A stretch of DNA of 13,515 bases from Candidatus Hydrogenedens sp. (GTDB lineage Bacteria > Hydrogenedentota > Hydrogenedentia > Hydrogenedentales > Hydrogenedentaceae), in NCBI GenBank assembly GCA_020216745.1, contig JAIWNQ010000193.1:1-13515 (forward strand), in the 5' to 3' direction. Shown here piece by piece: positions 1 through 9,300 of the stretch. Position 1 is the first letter of the stretch, and each line of letters starts with the position of its first letter. The notes under the pieces are model-generated. The model did not search any database. It saw nothing but the letters and a program-made list of their open reading frames with translations, and was not told the DNA's origin. The translations under genes and the position numbers were made by a program.

Positions 1-148
1 GGTCATGTGACCTACCTCCGCAACCTATCATTCCGATAGCGATACGGTCATTCGCTCCCGCAATGCGTGAATAACTCAACGCAGACAATGCAACTGCTGA
101 ACCGACAGAAGCCATTTTTAAAAATTCTCTACGTGTTTCAGTTTCCAT
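1..148 (-). CDS. Gfo/Idh/MocA family oxidoreductase with Tat signal (5' end only)
   Basis: Only the first 49 codons lie in the window; the gene continues beyond base 1. The product begins with a twin-arginine signal: T-R-R-E-F-L-K-M at about residues 5-12, then a small hydrophobic segment ending near A-G-A. Right after it comes R-I-A-I-G-M-I-G-C-G-G-R-S, the glycine-rich NAD(P)-binding loop that opens Gfo/Idh/MocA sugar dehydrogenases. The start is supported by AGGAGG on the minus strand a few bases upstream. Families with this signal-plus-Rossmann start are exported folded, with cofactor bound, and act on sugars or sugar derivatives in the periplasm. The substrate cannot be told. It is transcribed divergently from the plus-strand cluster. 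The family call is strong because signal and nucleotide loop are adjacent, but most of the protein is unseen. Confidence 0.87.
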   Translation of the reverse strand, partial: METETRREFLKMASVGSAVALSALSYSRIAGANDRIAIGMIGCGGRSHD

Positions 149-332
149 AAAAAATCCTCCTGAACTTACATTTATTGTCTTAAATACTCGTAATAAGATA
201 TGTCTACACTACTATATTAAATAGGTATATTTCAAAAACACATTAAAATATTTATCATTGCTCATATCTACATTAACATGTTAAAATTAATATAAAATAT
301 CTTCAGAATTAAATCCATCAGGAGATTATTAT
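149..332. promoter_or_regulatory. Divergent intergenic control region
   Basis: A very AT-rich 184-nt gap between two divergent genes, so it must hold promoters for both. For the plus strand a weak sigma70-like pair can be proposed: TTGCTC at 258-263 and TAAAAT at 282-287 with an 18-nt spacer. A perfect palindrome, TTAACATGTTAA, at 273-284 sits inside this pair. For the minus strand I see only the AGGAGG ribosome binding site near 155-161 and no convincing -35/-10 pair. Promoter assignment is inference from base patterns. Confidence 0.35.
273..284. promoter_or_regulatory. Perfect palindrome, possible operator
   Basis: TTAACATGTTAA is a perfect 12-nt palindrome about 50 nt upstream of the first plus-strand start codon. 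It lies between and over the proposed -35 and -10 elements, where a repressor would act. The region is extremely AT-rich, so a chance palindrome is quite possible. Confidence 0.25.
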
Positions 333-953
333 ATGTATTTTATGAGTCATCTGTTTCAATCATCAACATCATTCACCGAATATGTTCTCGGATATAACAA
401 TCGATTGTGCCAACTAAATAATAGTCTGGATAAAGATATACTACAGAAAATAGTCGAAACTATTGAACATAAAATCAATTCAAACAAAACCATTTTTTTA
501 GCAGGGAACGGTGGAAGTTCTGCGGTACTGTCACATTGGGTTAACGATTTGGTCGTTGGAAACTATATTGAAGGACAAAAACCCATTCTCGCAATAAACC
601 TCTCTGATAATCAGTCCGTCATAACCGCATTAGGTAATGATGAAGGCTACGATAATATCTTTGTAGGTCAACTAAGGGTATTGGCAAAGCCAGAAGATAT
701 ACTTATTGCTATGTCCGTAAGTGGGAACAGTCCAAACATCATCAAGGCAGTACAATGGGCAAATGCAAACGGACTCACCACAGTAGGAATTGCGGGATGT
801 GATGGCGGGAAACTTATCCCTGCATGTCATTACGGTCTACACATTGAAAGCACAAAAGATGAATATGGTCCCATTGAGGATATATTCTCTATCCTAACAC
901 ATATCATAAGCACCTATTTGGCTCAAAAACGTGGAAAAAAGTTGCATCATTAA
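333..953 (+). CDS. gmhA: SIS-domain sugar-phosphate isomerase, GmhA-like
   Basis: A 206-residue SIS-domain protein resembling GmhA, which converts sedoheptulose 7-phosphate to D-glycero-D-manno-heptose 7-phosphate in the cytoplasm, the first step of heptose synthesis. Visible marks: a helical N-terminus; the phosphosugar loop G58-N-G-G-S; S-V-S-G-N-S at 128-133; and G-x-D-G-G-K near 155-160. Compared with E. coli GmhA, the metal ligands H61 and H180 match H68 and H190, while E65 and Q172 appear as D72 and E182. The protein may thus keep a metal site with altered ligands, or be another SIS isomerase. ATG 333 is chosen because AGGAG (320-324) is 8 nt upstream; ATG 342 is too far from it. First gene of the plus-strand run, 25 nt before a phosphatase gene. 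The SIS family is secure and the exact substrate is not. Confidence 0.8.
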   Translation: MYFMSHLFQSSTSFTEYVLGYNNRLCQLNNSLDKDILQKIVETIEHKINSNKTIFLAGNGGSSAVLSHWVNDLVVGNYIEGQKPILAINLSDNQSVITALGNDEGYDNIFVGQLRVLAKPEDILIAMSVSGNSPNIIKAVQWANANGLTTVGIAGCDGGKLIPACHYGLHIESTKDEYGPIEDIFSILTHIISTYLAQKRGKKLHH

Positions 954-978
954 CCAACCAGAACATGAATGAACAAAA

Positions 979-1731
979 ATGAACACTGATGAATTATTAG
1001 AAATAGCGATGGTATCAGCAAGAAGAGCAGGGCTAATTTTATCCGAATTGTACAGACAAAATTGTAAAAACCTCTCTGAAGATAAAAATGAGATAAAATT
1101 ACAAGCGGATAAAGAATCAGAAGAAGCCATCTTGGACGTATTAACAGCAACACCTTACCCTGTCTTATCTGAAGAAACAGGTTGGACGAAAGAATACGTT
1201 ATTAATAAGCCATATTGGGTTGTTGACCCTTTAGATGGGAGTTTCAATTTCAGTCGTAAAATTCCTTTTTCTGCAGTCTCAATTGCATTAATGAAAAACG
1301 AAGAAACTGTGTTAGGTGTTGTTTATGACTTTTTAAGGGATGAAATGTTTTCTGCAAGTGAGGACACGGGTGCACGTCTTAATAACAATCCCATCCACGT
1401 CTCATCAACGCAAAAAGCATCAGAAGCAGTTATAGCCACAGGTTTCCCAATTGTCCGTCCCTACAATGACAATGAGTTTTATGAATATCTAAATGAATTG
1501 AAACGTTTTAATCGTGTTCGCCTTTTAGGACCATCCGCACTATCATTAGCCTACGTCGCATGTGGAAGAGTGGATGCTTTTATCCAGGATGAAGTCAAGA
1601 TTTGGGATATTTCTGCTGGCACCGCTTTAGTTCAGTTCGCTGGTGGAGTTTTAACTATTGAGCATATAGAAGGAGTACCATTCACTAAAAAAATACGAAG
1701 TGCATGTAGAAAGGAGATTTGGATATCATGA
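979..1731 (+). CDS. Inositol-monophosphatase family phosphatase
   Basis: A 250-residue Mg2+-dependent phosphatase of the IMPase/SuhB/CysQ/HisN superfamily. Motifs: S-E-E-T at 64-67; D83-P-L-D86-G-S-F-N-F, the signature that binds two metals; and W209-D210-I-S-A-G near the C-terminus. D44 may be another metal ligand. Members remove phosphate from inositol phosphate, histidinol phosphate, PAP or sugar phosphates, and the sequence does not decide among these. Because it follows a GmhA-like isomerase, a sugar-phosphate phosphatase role is a reasonable inference, although the usual heptose phosphatase GmhB is a HAD protein. No clear Shine-Dalgarno is visible before ATG 979. Two out-of-frame ATGs at 965 and 969 open tiny frames across the start, so translation may depend on the upstream gene. 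The stop codon overlaps the next start in an ATGA (1728-1731). Confidence 0.85.
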   Translation: MNTDELLEIAMVSARRAGLILSELYRQNCKNLSEDKNEIKLQADKESEEAILDVLTATPYPVLSEETGWTKEYVINKPYWVVDPLDGSFNFSRKIPFSAVSIALMKNEETVLGVVYDFLRDEMFSASEDTGARLNNNPIHVSSTQKASEAVIATGFPIVRPYNDNEFYEYLNELKRFNRVRLLGPSALSLAYVACGRVDAFIQDEVKIWDISAGTALVQFAGGVLTIEHIEGVPFTKKIRSACRKEIWIS

Positions 1732-2207
1732 TTATTGACCATTTAGAAAACTGGAACAAATATTTCCATGGAGAGTTAACAGATACTGTATTCGCATTTA
1801 TCAAAGGATTAAGTGATAAAAGTCCAGAAACGGAGATGTTACCACTCATAGGGGATGTTATAAAAACACGTGTAATGTCTTATACTACTAAGGATATAAA
1901 GGACGCCGTTTTTGAATCCCACAAAAAATATATGGATATACAACTGACTATTACTGGAGAAGAAAAAATAGCTTGGTTACCAGAGGCACATGCAAAACCC
2001 AGAACAAACTATGACCAACAAAATGATGTCACGTTTTATCATGTCGAGCCGAACCCAAATGCCATTGTGCTTAATTCTGAAGGATTATTTGTTGTCCTAT
2101 TTCCAGGTGAAGTTCATGGAACTGGAATTTGGATTGAAAATAGTCCCAAAACTGTAAAAAAGGCAGTCATCAAAATAAAATACGATGAATTTTTAAAATC
2201 CAGATAA
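1728..2207 (+). CDS. YhcH/YjgK/YiaL family protein (DUF386)
   Basis: A 159-residue protein of the YhcH/YjgK/YiaL (NanQ/TabA) family, cytoplasmic double-stranded beta-helix proteins linked to sugar handling, such as sialic acid anomer or epimer processing. The family marks are E63-S-H65-K-K-Y-M-D70-I-Q72 and F-P-G-E-V-H130, which supply a likely metal site, and a Lys-rich strand near the end (K-K-A-V-I-K-I-K). Its sugar is unknown here. A longer frame opens with TTG at 1719, but AAGGAG at 1711-1716 is only 2 nt from it and 11 nt from ATG 1728. ATG 1728 also makes an ATGA overlap with the upstream phosphatase stop, so I chose 1728. The coupling suggests the two proteins act on related phosphosugars or sugars. 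Confidence 0.85.
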   Translation: MIIDHLENWNKYFHGELTDTVFAFIKGLSDKSPETEMLPLIGDVIKTRVMSYTTKDIKDAVFESHKKYMDIQLTITGEEKIAWLPEAHAKPRTNYDQQNDVTFYHVEPNPNAIVLNSEGLFVVLFPGEVHGTGIWIENSPKTVKKAVIKIKYDEFLKSR

Positions 2208-2225
2208 AAATTACAACAATTTTAC

Positions 2226-2242
2226 AACGAAACTCTTTCGTT
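2226..2242 (+). promoter_or_regulatory. Hairpin touching the ribosome binding site of the decarboxylase gene
   Basis: AACGAAA (2226-2232), a CTC loop and TTTCGTT (2236-2242) form a perfect 7-bp stem. It ends one base before GGAGG (2244-2248), the ribosome binding site for the gene starting at 2254. Such a stem can slow translation, mark an mRNA processing site or protect a 5' end. It lacks the U-tract of a standard terminator. Function is inference. Confidence 0.4.
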
Positions 2243-2253
2243 TGGAGGTATGT

Positions 2254-3186
2254 ATGAGTCATATAAATTTAGTCACCGGTGGAGCTGGATTCATTGGTTC
2301 CCATCTCTGTGAAGCACTATTAAATCGAGGTGAAGAAGTGATTTGCCTCGACAATTTCTTTACGGGAAGAAAATCAAATATAGCACATCTAATAGGTCAT
2401 CCAAATTTTGAAGTAATTAGACATGACATAACACAACCTATCTTATTAGAGGTAGATAGAATTTACAACTTTGCATGTCCTGCTTCACCAGTCCACTATC
2501 AGTTTAACCCTGTAAAAACAATAAAGACAAATGTTATGGGAGCATTAAACGTATTAGGCTTGGCAAAACGTGTAAAGGCACGTGTTTTACAGGCAAGTAC
2601 CTCCGAAGTATATGGAGACCCAACAGTACATCCCCAACCAGAAACATACTGGGGAAATGTAAATCCAATTGGTAAACGTAGTTGTTATGATGAAGGCAAA
2701 CGAGTAGCAGAAGCCCTGTTTTTCGACTACCATCGCCAAAATGGCGTCGATATCCGAATCATTCGCATCTTCAACACATACGGACCACGCATGCTCATCA
2801 ACGATGGTAGAGTTGTAAGTAATTTTATCGTCCAGGCTTTAAAAAATGAACCTATTACTGTGTTTGGCGACGGCTCTCAGACCCGCTCTTTTTGTTATGT
2901 CAGTGATTTAATAGATGGTATTCTTCGGATGATGGATTGCAACGATTTCACTGGACCCGTAAATTTGGGAAATCCAGGTGAATTCACTATCCTCGAATTA
3001 GCAAAACTGGTTCTTGAACTTACAGGTTCAAAATCCGAAATTATTTTCAAACCTTTACCAGAAAATGACCCTTGCCGTAGAAAACCTGATATCTCACGAG
3101 CAATGGAAAAACTAAACTGGAAGCCAAAGGTACCTCTTCAAGAAGGCTTGAAATATACAATTGAGTACTTCTCCAAAATTGTCTAA
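2254..3186 (+). CDS. uxs: UDP-glucuronate decarboxylase (UDP-xylose synthase)
   Basis: A 310-residue extended short-chain dehydrogenase that converts UDP-glucuronate to UDP-xylose and CO2 with bound NAD+, in the cytoplasm. It has the nucleotide loop G9-G-A-G-F-I-G15, acidic D33 at the end of the second strand, and the catalytic set S-T-S-E (115-118) with Y145-x3-K149 inside R-S-C-Y-D-E-G-K-R, a stretch characteristic of UXS enzymes. R-S-F-C-Y-V-x-D near 211-218 and the final R-R-K-P-D-I-S-R segment also fit. The frame opens at TTG 2242, but GGAGG at 2244-2248 would lie inside the gene; ATG 2254 is 5 nt after it and gives the family's usual start, [13 protein letters not shown]-xylose feeds surface glycans or further sugar nucleotides, in keeping with the upstream isomerase and phosphatase. 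A 21-nt gap leads into the AddB gene. Confidence 0.93.
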   Translation: MSHINLVTGGAGFIGSHLCEALLNRGEEVICLDNFFTGRKSNIAHLIGHPNFEVIRHDITQPILLEVDRIYNFACPASPVHYQFNPVKTIKTNVMGALNVLGLAKRVKARVLQASTSEVYGDPTVHPQPETYWGNVNPIGKRSCYDEGKRVAEALFFDYHRQNGVDIRIIRIFNTYGPRMLINDGRVVSNFIVQALKNEPITVFGDGSQTRSFCYVSDLIDGILRMMDCNDFTGPVNLGNPGEFTILELAKLVLELTGSKSEIIFKPLPENDPCRRKPDISRAMEKLNWKPKVPLQEGLKYTIEYFSKIV

Positions 3187-3207
3187 TTTACACAATAAAA
3201 GGAAATT

Positions 3208-6200
3208 ATGAGCCATTTAATTGTTTGCTCTGGAACTCACCGCTCCCAACGGAAGAAGTACATCAATGACCTACTTAAAGAAGCCTACCCTCATGCAATA
3301 CTAATTGTCCCTACTCGACAATATGCACAAAAACGAAGATTGGAATTGATAAATCATTTAAATACCTCGACTTTATTCGGTGAAGTAGTTACTGATTTTA
3401 CATCATTTACCCAAAAACTTCTTCAAGGTCAAAACATTACATACCGCCTATTAGAAGACTGGGAACAAACACTCCTTATAAAGTCCATTGTGTTAAGTGA
3501 TGAAGGGAAACAAAAATGTTCAATCTTTTCAGGTATATTAGCACCCGACAATCTGGCAGAACATTTCAATAAAATTATTCATAACCTAAAACAAACCGCA
3601 ATAACACCAGACGATTTTGCTAAAAAGACACAAGGCAATCATATCGAGCCATGGGATGATATTCTTCTCTGGGTCTATAATGCCTATCAAAAAAAACTGA
3701 CAGAAAATCACTGGTATGATATTCCTGGAATATTTTGGCAGGCAGAAGTGGAATGTTTAAAAACAAAACCTAAATATATACAAAACTTTTCCCTTGTGGC
3801 TTTCGACGGATTTGATGACTTTACCCCATCAGAAATAAGACTAATAAAATCGTTAATACCTCATTTTAATAAAGTGGTTATAGGAATTAATCTCGACCCA
3901 TCTCCTAATCAAACAGACCTTTATCAGTTAGCAAACAATACCTTAAAAGAAATAAAAAAATCTATACCGTTAGAATTCATTTCATTCGAAACACCCCCTC
4001 CTCAAAATGCTATTGAATTCATCGCTCAAAATCTGTTTTGGCGTGATAAGCCAAAACCATTTCTTCCTCAATACTCAGCAGAAATAAAAATCAATCGTTA
4101 TCCAAATCGAGAAACAGAAATTCGCGAAATTGCACGAGAAATAAAAAAACAAATTATTAAGGAAAAAATCCTTCCTCAAAAGATTGCACTGGTATATAGA
4201 CAAATATCACCTGTCCGTCATATTATTGAACATGTCTTTTCAGAATATGGGATTCCCTTCCGTTTTTACCTACCACGAAAACTAAAAGAAACAATAATAG
4301 GGCAATTCGTTCAACGCTGGTTTTATCAACTGAAAGAAACTCAGTTTTCTGCCTACGTAGCCCTCCTACATGACCCTGTATGGAATATTCCAGAAGTTAT
4401 CCGTGATAAATTTTTCTTGATTCTCCAACAAACAGGAATTCCGTTAGAAACACCTGTTATAGACCTCTATAAAAAAATAGACAAAATGTCACTCACACCT
4501 CAGGCTAAAACAGACAAACAAATATCACAAGAAGAACTATACCAACTGAAAGAATTATTAAGCCATTGGCTATCTTTACGGAATAAATTTAAAAAGGTAG
4601 ATACCATCTCTAACTATATAAATATAACTATGTCTCTCCTTCATTCTTTATTCCAAAGACTTACACCTGAGACATTAATACATATATCAAAACAACCAGA
4701 AACAGAATACTCCGCTTTCCGACAAATAACAACCATTCTTAAAGACCTGCCAGAACTAATTAATGAACCAATTAAAATATCTCTGGATGAGTACTCACGG
4801 ATATTAATAAATACTCTAAACGAAGCTTCGCTTTACAATTCCGAAAACAAATACGGTGTCTCATGTATCGACCTACCACTAATCCGCAATTTAGAATTTG
4901 ACTACATATTCCTCGGAGGGATGGAAGAAGGTATAGTCCCTCTGATGCCATCCATAAATGCCATCTATTCCGATAGCGACTTCCTTAAACTTCAACAATT
5001 AGGAATTCCTATTGACGATGTTCGAAAGCATATACAACGAGAGTGGCTGTTTTTCCAAAAAATCTTTGAGGTAGGTCAAAAAGGCGTTTTTCTCTCCTAT
5101 GCCTTTTTCTCAGAAACTCAACGACAAAGAACACCAAGCCTTTTACTTCGCGAGATTCAGGACATCTATAGTTATATAAATGAGAATCAGGATAATCTAA
5201 CTGTCCCTACAGAAAATGAAAACATAACACCTTGCTCACCAGCTGAACTTAAAAAAGCAGTATTTATGTTTTGCCCCGAAAAAGAAATGCAAAAGCAATA
5301 TCCTGCCGAATTTCAAAATGCTTTATCGTTATGGAAAAGAGAAGAAAAATCACAAAATCCATATCTCGGCTATCTAAAAACCAAAGATATATTAGAATGG
5401 TTAACAAATCATTTCGGAAGCAATCACATTTATAGTGCTGACCAGATTGAGACATATAAGAATTGCCCCTTCCTATTCTTCGCAAAACGAGTCTTGGGCT
5501 TACAAGAATGGGAAGAAGAACTGACAGAACCAAATGCTCTCATGTGTGGGGCATGGTCTCACGAATTACTGCACATTATCTTCAGAGATTACTTTGACAT
5601 ACTAAAACAACAGAATAAAGAGGTATTACAAAAAATAACCACAAATATCCTACAAGAAATAGCCAACCATGACAGAAAAACATTCTCACTTCCACCAAAA
5701 ACAGTGGAAATCACATTGAAGCGGATTGAACGCTACCTGCTTAACTTTATTAACAACGCACTCATTGAAGAGGAATGGCTACCATCATATTTTGAAATAT
5801 CCTTCGGTCACACCTCATACAACAAAGAAGACAAAAATAGCACATCTGAACCCTATGTTATGATGATTAAAAATATAAATGTCAAGTTTTCAGGGCGGAT
5901 TGACCGTATTGACAAACATATTACAAAACCCGAACTACGAATCATCGACTATAAATGGAAAGAAACACCATCTATGAATGAGATGAAAAACGCTGACTCT
6001 ATCCAGTTAATGCTATATACCACCGCTGTCGAACATCATCTATTCAAGCATCATCAAGCAAACCAAGCCTACTTCCTATCCATAACAAAAAATAAAAAAG
6101 TAGAAGCACCTTGGAACTCTCCTAAAAGCAACAATTCTACACGCGAAGAAATCGAAAATACAATGATACATGAAATACAAAACTCCATTTATAACATAAC

Positions 6201-6342
6201 TCAAGGCAACTTCCCGCTAACAACCAAACCGAACAACTGCGACCGCTGTTTATGGAAAACAGCATGTAGATACAAAGAAGGTTCATATCAAATAGTAATT
6301 TCAGAAAATAAAGAAACTTATGACACCACTGAAACAACATAA
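3208..6342 (+). CDS. addB: AddB-like nuclease subunit of the AddAB helicase-nuclease
   Basis: A 1044-residue AddB-type protein. With AddA it unwinds and degrades DNA at double-strand breaks and prepares 3' ends for RecA. Residues 1-550 hold weakly conserved helicase-like domains. L-E-F-D-Y-I-F-L-G-G-M-E-E-G (562-575) matches the conserved motif of inactivated AddB helicase domains. The C-terminal nuclease has G-R-I-D899-R-I-D and I-I-D914-Y-K916. Four cysteines, C753 (N-C-P-F) and C1011-x2-C1014-x5-C1020, match the iron-sulfur staple of Bacillus AddB. The N-terminus, S-G-T-H-R-S-Q-R-K-K, stands where Bacillus AddB has an intact Walker A loop, and G-K-T is missing. AAAAGGA at 3197-3203 supports ATG 3208. 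Its last 23 nt overlap the AddA gene, in the addB-addA order known from Firmicutes. Confidence 0.9.
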   Translation: MSHLIVCSGTHRSQRKKYINDLLKEAYPHAILIVPTRQYAQKRRLELINHLNTSTLFGEVVTDFTSFTQKLLQGQNITYRLLEDWEQTLLIKSIVLSDEGKQKCSIFSGILAPDNLAEHFNKIIHNLKQTAITPDDFAKKTQGNHIEPWDDILLWVYNAYQKKLTENHWYDIPGIFWQAEVECLKTKPKYIQNFSLVAFDGFDDFTPSEIRLIKSLIPHFNKVVIGINLDPSPNQTDLYQLANNTLKEIKKSIPLEFISFETPPPQNAIEFIAQNLFWRDKPKPFLPQYSAEIKINRYPNRETEIREIAREIKKQIIKEKILPQKIALVYRQISPVRHIIEHVFSEYGIPFRFYLPRKLKETIIGQFVQRWFYQLKETQFSAYVALLHDPVWNIPEVIRDKFFLILQQTGIPLETPVIDLYKKIDKMSLTPQAKTDKQISQEELYQLKELLSHWLSLRNKFKKVDTISNYINITMSLLHSLFQRLTPETLIHISKQPETEYSAFRQITTILKDLPELINEPIKISLDEYSRILINTLNEASLYNSENKYGVSCIDLPLIRNLEFDYIFLGGMEEGIVPLMPSINAIYSDSDFLKLQQLGIPIDDVRKHIQREWLFFQKIFEVGQKGVFLSYAFFSETQRQRTPSLLLREIQDIYSYINENQDNLTVPTENENITPCSPAELKKAVFMFCPEKEMQKQYPAEFQNALSLWKREEKSQNPYLGYLKTKDILEWLTNHFGSNHIYSADQIETYKNCPFLFFAKRVLGLQEWEEELTEPNALMCGAWSHELLHIIFRDYFDILKQQNKEVLQKITTNILQEIANHDRKTFSLPPKTVEITLKRIERYLLNFINNALIEEEWLPSYFEISFGHTSYNKEDKNSTSEPYVMMIKNINVKFSGRIDRIDKHITKPELRIIDYKWKETPSMNEMKNADSIQLMLYTTAVEHHLFKHHQANQAYFLSITKNKKVEAPWNSPKSNNSTREEIENTMIHEIQNSIYNITQGNFPLTTKPNNCDRCLWKTACRYKEGSYQIVISENKETYDTTETT

Positions 6343-9300
6343 CGTTTTCAAAACACTTACAGAAGAGCAGAAAAACGCTGTTTTCTCAGATGCACGTGTC
6401 ATTGGTGTAGATGCCTCTGCAGGTTCAGGTAAAACTCGAGTCTTAACCGCCCGCATTTTGAGATTGCTTATTGAAAAACAAATCGACTTAAATGATATCG
6501 TTGCCATCACCTTCACAGAAAAAGCATCAGCCGAAATGAAACAACGTCTTCGCGATGCCTTCCGCGAGTTTGCAACTCATGCCAATTCACAAGAACTTAC
6601 CCGATGGCGATGGTTAGAACAACAATTAGAATCCGCTCATATCTGTACTATCCACTCGTTCTGTTCTTCAATACTCAGAGAGTATGCACTTAAATTAGGT
6701 TTCAACCCAGATTTCCGAATCATTGATGAACAAGAAAATTTTCTACTCTTGGATAAATTTATTAGAGAACAATTGCTTAACCACATCGAAAATGATGCCA
6801 ATGCTTTTGAACTGGCTGTGGAGTTATCAATAGACGGTTTAATAAAAATCATCCGTACCCTTTTTGAAAATGCTTTATCTATTATTCACTGGATTGAACA
6901 GACAAAATACTATTCAACACCTGAAAAATATGCAGAAGCATTTGTCGAACATGTAAAACAGTCTTACGAACAACTCCTCTTAAACTTCAAAAAAAGTCTT
7001 TCTATAAAATTATGGATTTTACAGTTGCAACAATTCGAAAATAAACTTTCAAATCCTGAAGACTCATGGGAAATAAGGAGAAAAACATTAATAGAAGAAT
7101 TAAACAAAATTCAACAGGCAGAAAATGCAGTAACAGTACTTAACATCATTGATAAAATATTAAACGAAAAAACAAAAAGAACTTCCCGAAGTGAAGAAGA
7201 TAAAACAACTACAGACCAAATCAAAAAGATAATTAACAAAATCAAAGAACAACTAAAAAAAATATATATAACCGAATGGGAAGACTCATATAGCAAAAAA
7301 GTACTTACACTAAATTATAAATTAATTCATCTCTTTGAAAAGTTATACCAGCAATGGACACAACAAAAGCGAGAAGAAGGCTGGGTCAACTTTGATGACT
7401 TAATATATCTAACACGTATCTTTCTTAATCAATATCCTGATATCTGCAAAGAAATAGCCCAAAAAACTAAATATATATTCGTCGACGAATTTCAAGATAC
7501 CGACCGCGAACAAGCCATACTTATCAATGAACTCCTCCAAGCCTCCGATAACGTCTCCCTATTCTTTGTTGGTGATGCCAAACAGTCAATATATATGTTC
7601 CGCGGTGCTGAGGTAAAAGTATTTCAGAACCAACAAAAAACTACCGACAAAGTCATATCCCTTACAAAAAATTTTCGGTCTGTACCAGAGATAATAAACT
7701 TTATTAACACCTTTTTCAGTAATACAAATCTACTATTCGACGTCGAAGAACCATATCAAAATATGGTTCCTCATAGACAACCCTATCAACAGCCACGAGT
7801 GGAATTCCTATTTTCTCCCTCTCCAGATGACACAACAAATAACGAAGATATATATGACATAGAAGCGATAACAATAGCCAACCGCATCACAGATAGTATA
7901 GAAAAAGGGACAATAAACATCTATGATGAACAAACAAATCAACTTCGAGGGGCTCAATACGGTGATTTTGCCATTCTTTTCCGAACTACAACCCATTTAT
8001 ATCAATATGAAAAAGCCTTAAGAGACTTAGGTATTCCTTATCAAGTTGTAAGCGGAAGAGGCTTCTTTGAGGTTGAAGAAGTAAAAGATATTTTGAATTT
8101 TATCCATATATTATTAAACCCCTATCATGACATTTCTCTCCTCTCCTTCCTACGAGGTCCTTTCTGCGGGCTTTCAGATGAACAAATCATTCGCTGGCGA
8201 ATATATGCTCCCCTTTATGAACTTATCCTCGACAATATCCCTATCCCAGAACAGGTATCCCATGACAACGCATATATCCGAGTACGCACTTTATACAGAA
8301 CCATCTCCAATAAGAAACACCTACCCGTCTACGAACTTATTCAACACATCATTACTGAAACAGGATACGAAGCAGTCCTATCCGCTCAATCCTTTGGCAC
8401 TCAAAAAATTGGAAACCTCCAAAAACTTCTCGCACTTACCAATGCCTATCAGGAAACACTTCCCTTGAATTTATACAACTATCACAGATTAATAAACCGC
8501 CTAAAATCCGAAATATTAGAAGGTGAAGCAGACCTAAACTTAGAACCACAGAACGCAGTTATATTAACAACAATTCATAAAGCCAAAGGTTTAGAATTCC
8601 CAATTGTTATAATTCCAGACCTCCATTCCTCACATAAAAACCGCTATCTTGAACGAATTCGTTTTCATCGTGATATCGGAATCTCATTAAGCTTAGATTC
8701 TGAATTCAGTGGAGAATTAGAAAATAAAAACAGCGACAAGATACCATGGCAAAAAATCATTGAACTCCAGAACAACTTCGACACAGAACAGGAATACGCA
8801 CGACTTCTTTATGTCGCCTTAACACGAGCAAAAGATTACCTCATTCTTTCTGCAAACTCACAGGCTCGAAATAAACAAGATACCAAATCATGCTTATCTT
8901 TCCTCTCATCCTGCTTCCCTATCTGCAATCAAAATAATGAAGATAATGAACACCATCTATTCCATATCTGCGAAATAACAAAACCTGAAAAAATATATTC
9001 TAAAACTAACATGTCAAAACCTAAAAATAAAATCATTCCCGATTTAGTTCAACCCATAAACCTAACCTATGAACAGTTCCTCACAGAACCAATTTCAGTA
9101 ACAGAGTTATTAGACTGGATGTTTGATGATAATGGTAACCAACCATCGGTTAAGGTACTTGAAAACGAATATAACAAATACCATGCGGAACGTGGAACAT
9201 TGTTACACACATTACTTTATCTCTGGGATTTTAACAATGATAAAGAACCTCTTTTAGAACACATCCTCTCCTTTACTAAAAACTATCTCTACATAGACAA

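Noticed and set aside
894..1153. Two minus-strand frames over the isomerase-phosphatase junction
   Set aside because: They overlap two well-supported plus-strand genes and have no recognisable content.
1719..1727. TTG start giving a longer YhcH-family protein
   Set aside because: AAGGAG at 1711-1716 is only 2 nt from the TTG but 11 nt from ATG 1728, and the family starts at M-I-I-D.
2242..2253. TTG start giving a longer UDP-glucuronate decarboxylase
   Set aside because: The TTG overlaps the GGAGG that serves ATG 2254; the extra four residues are not part of the family.
8127..8468. 113-codon plus-strand frame inside addA
   Set aside because: It lies in another frame of a motif-verified AddA gene, has no convincing ribosome binding site and shows low-complexity composition.
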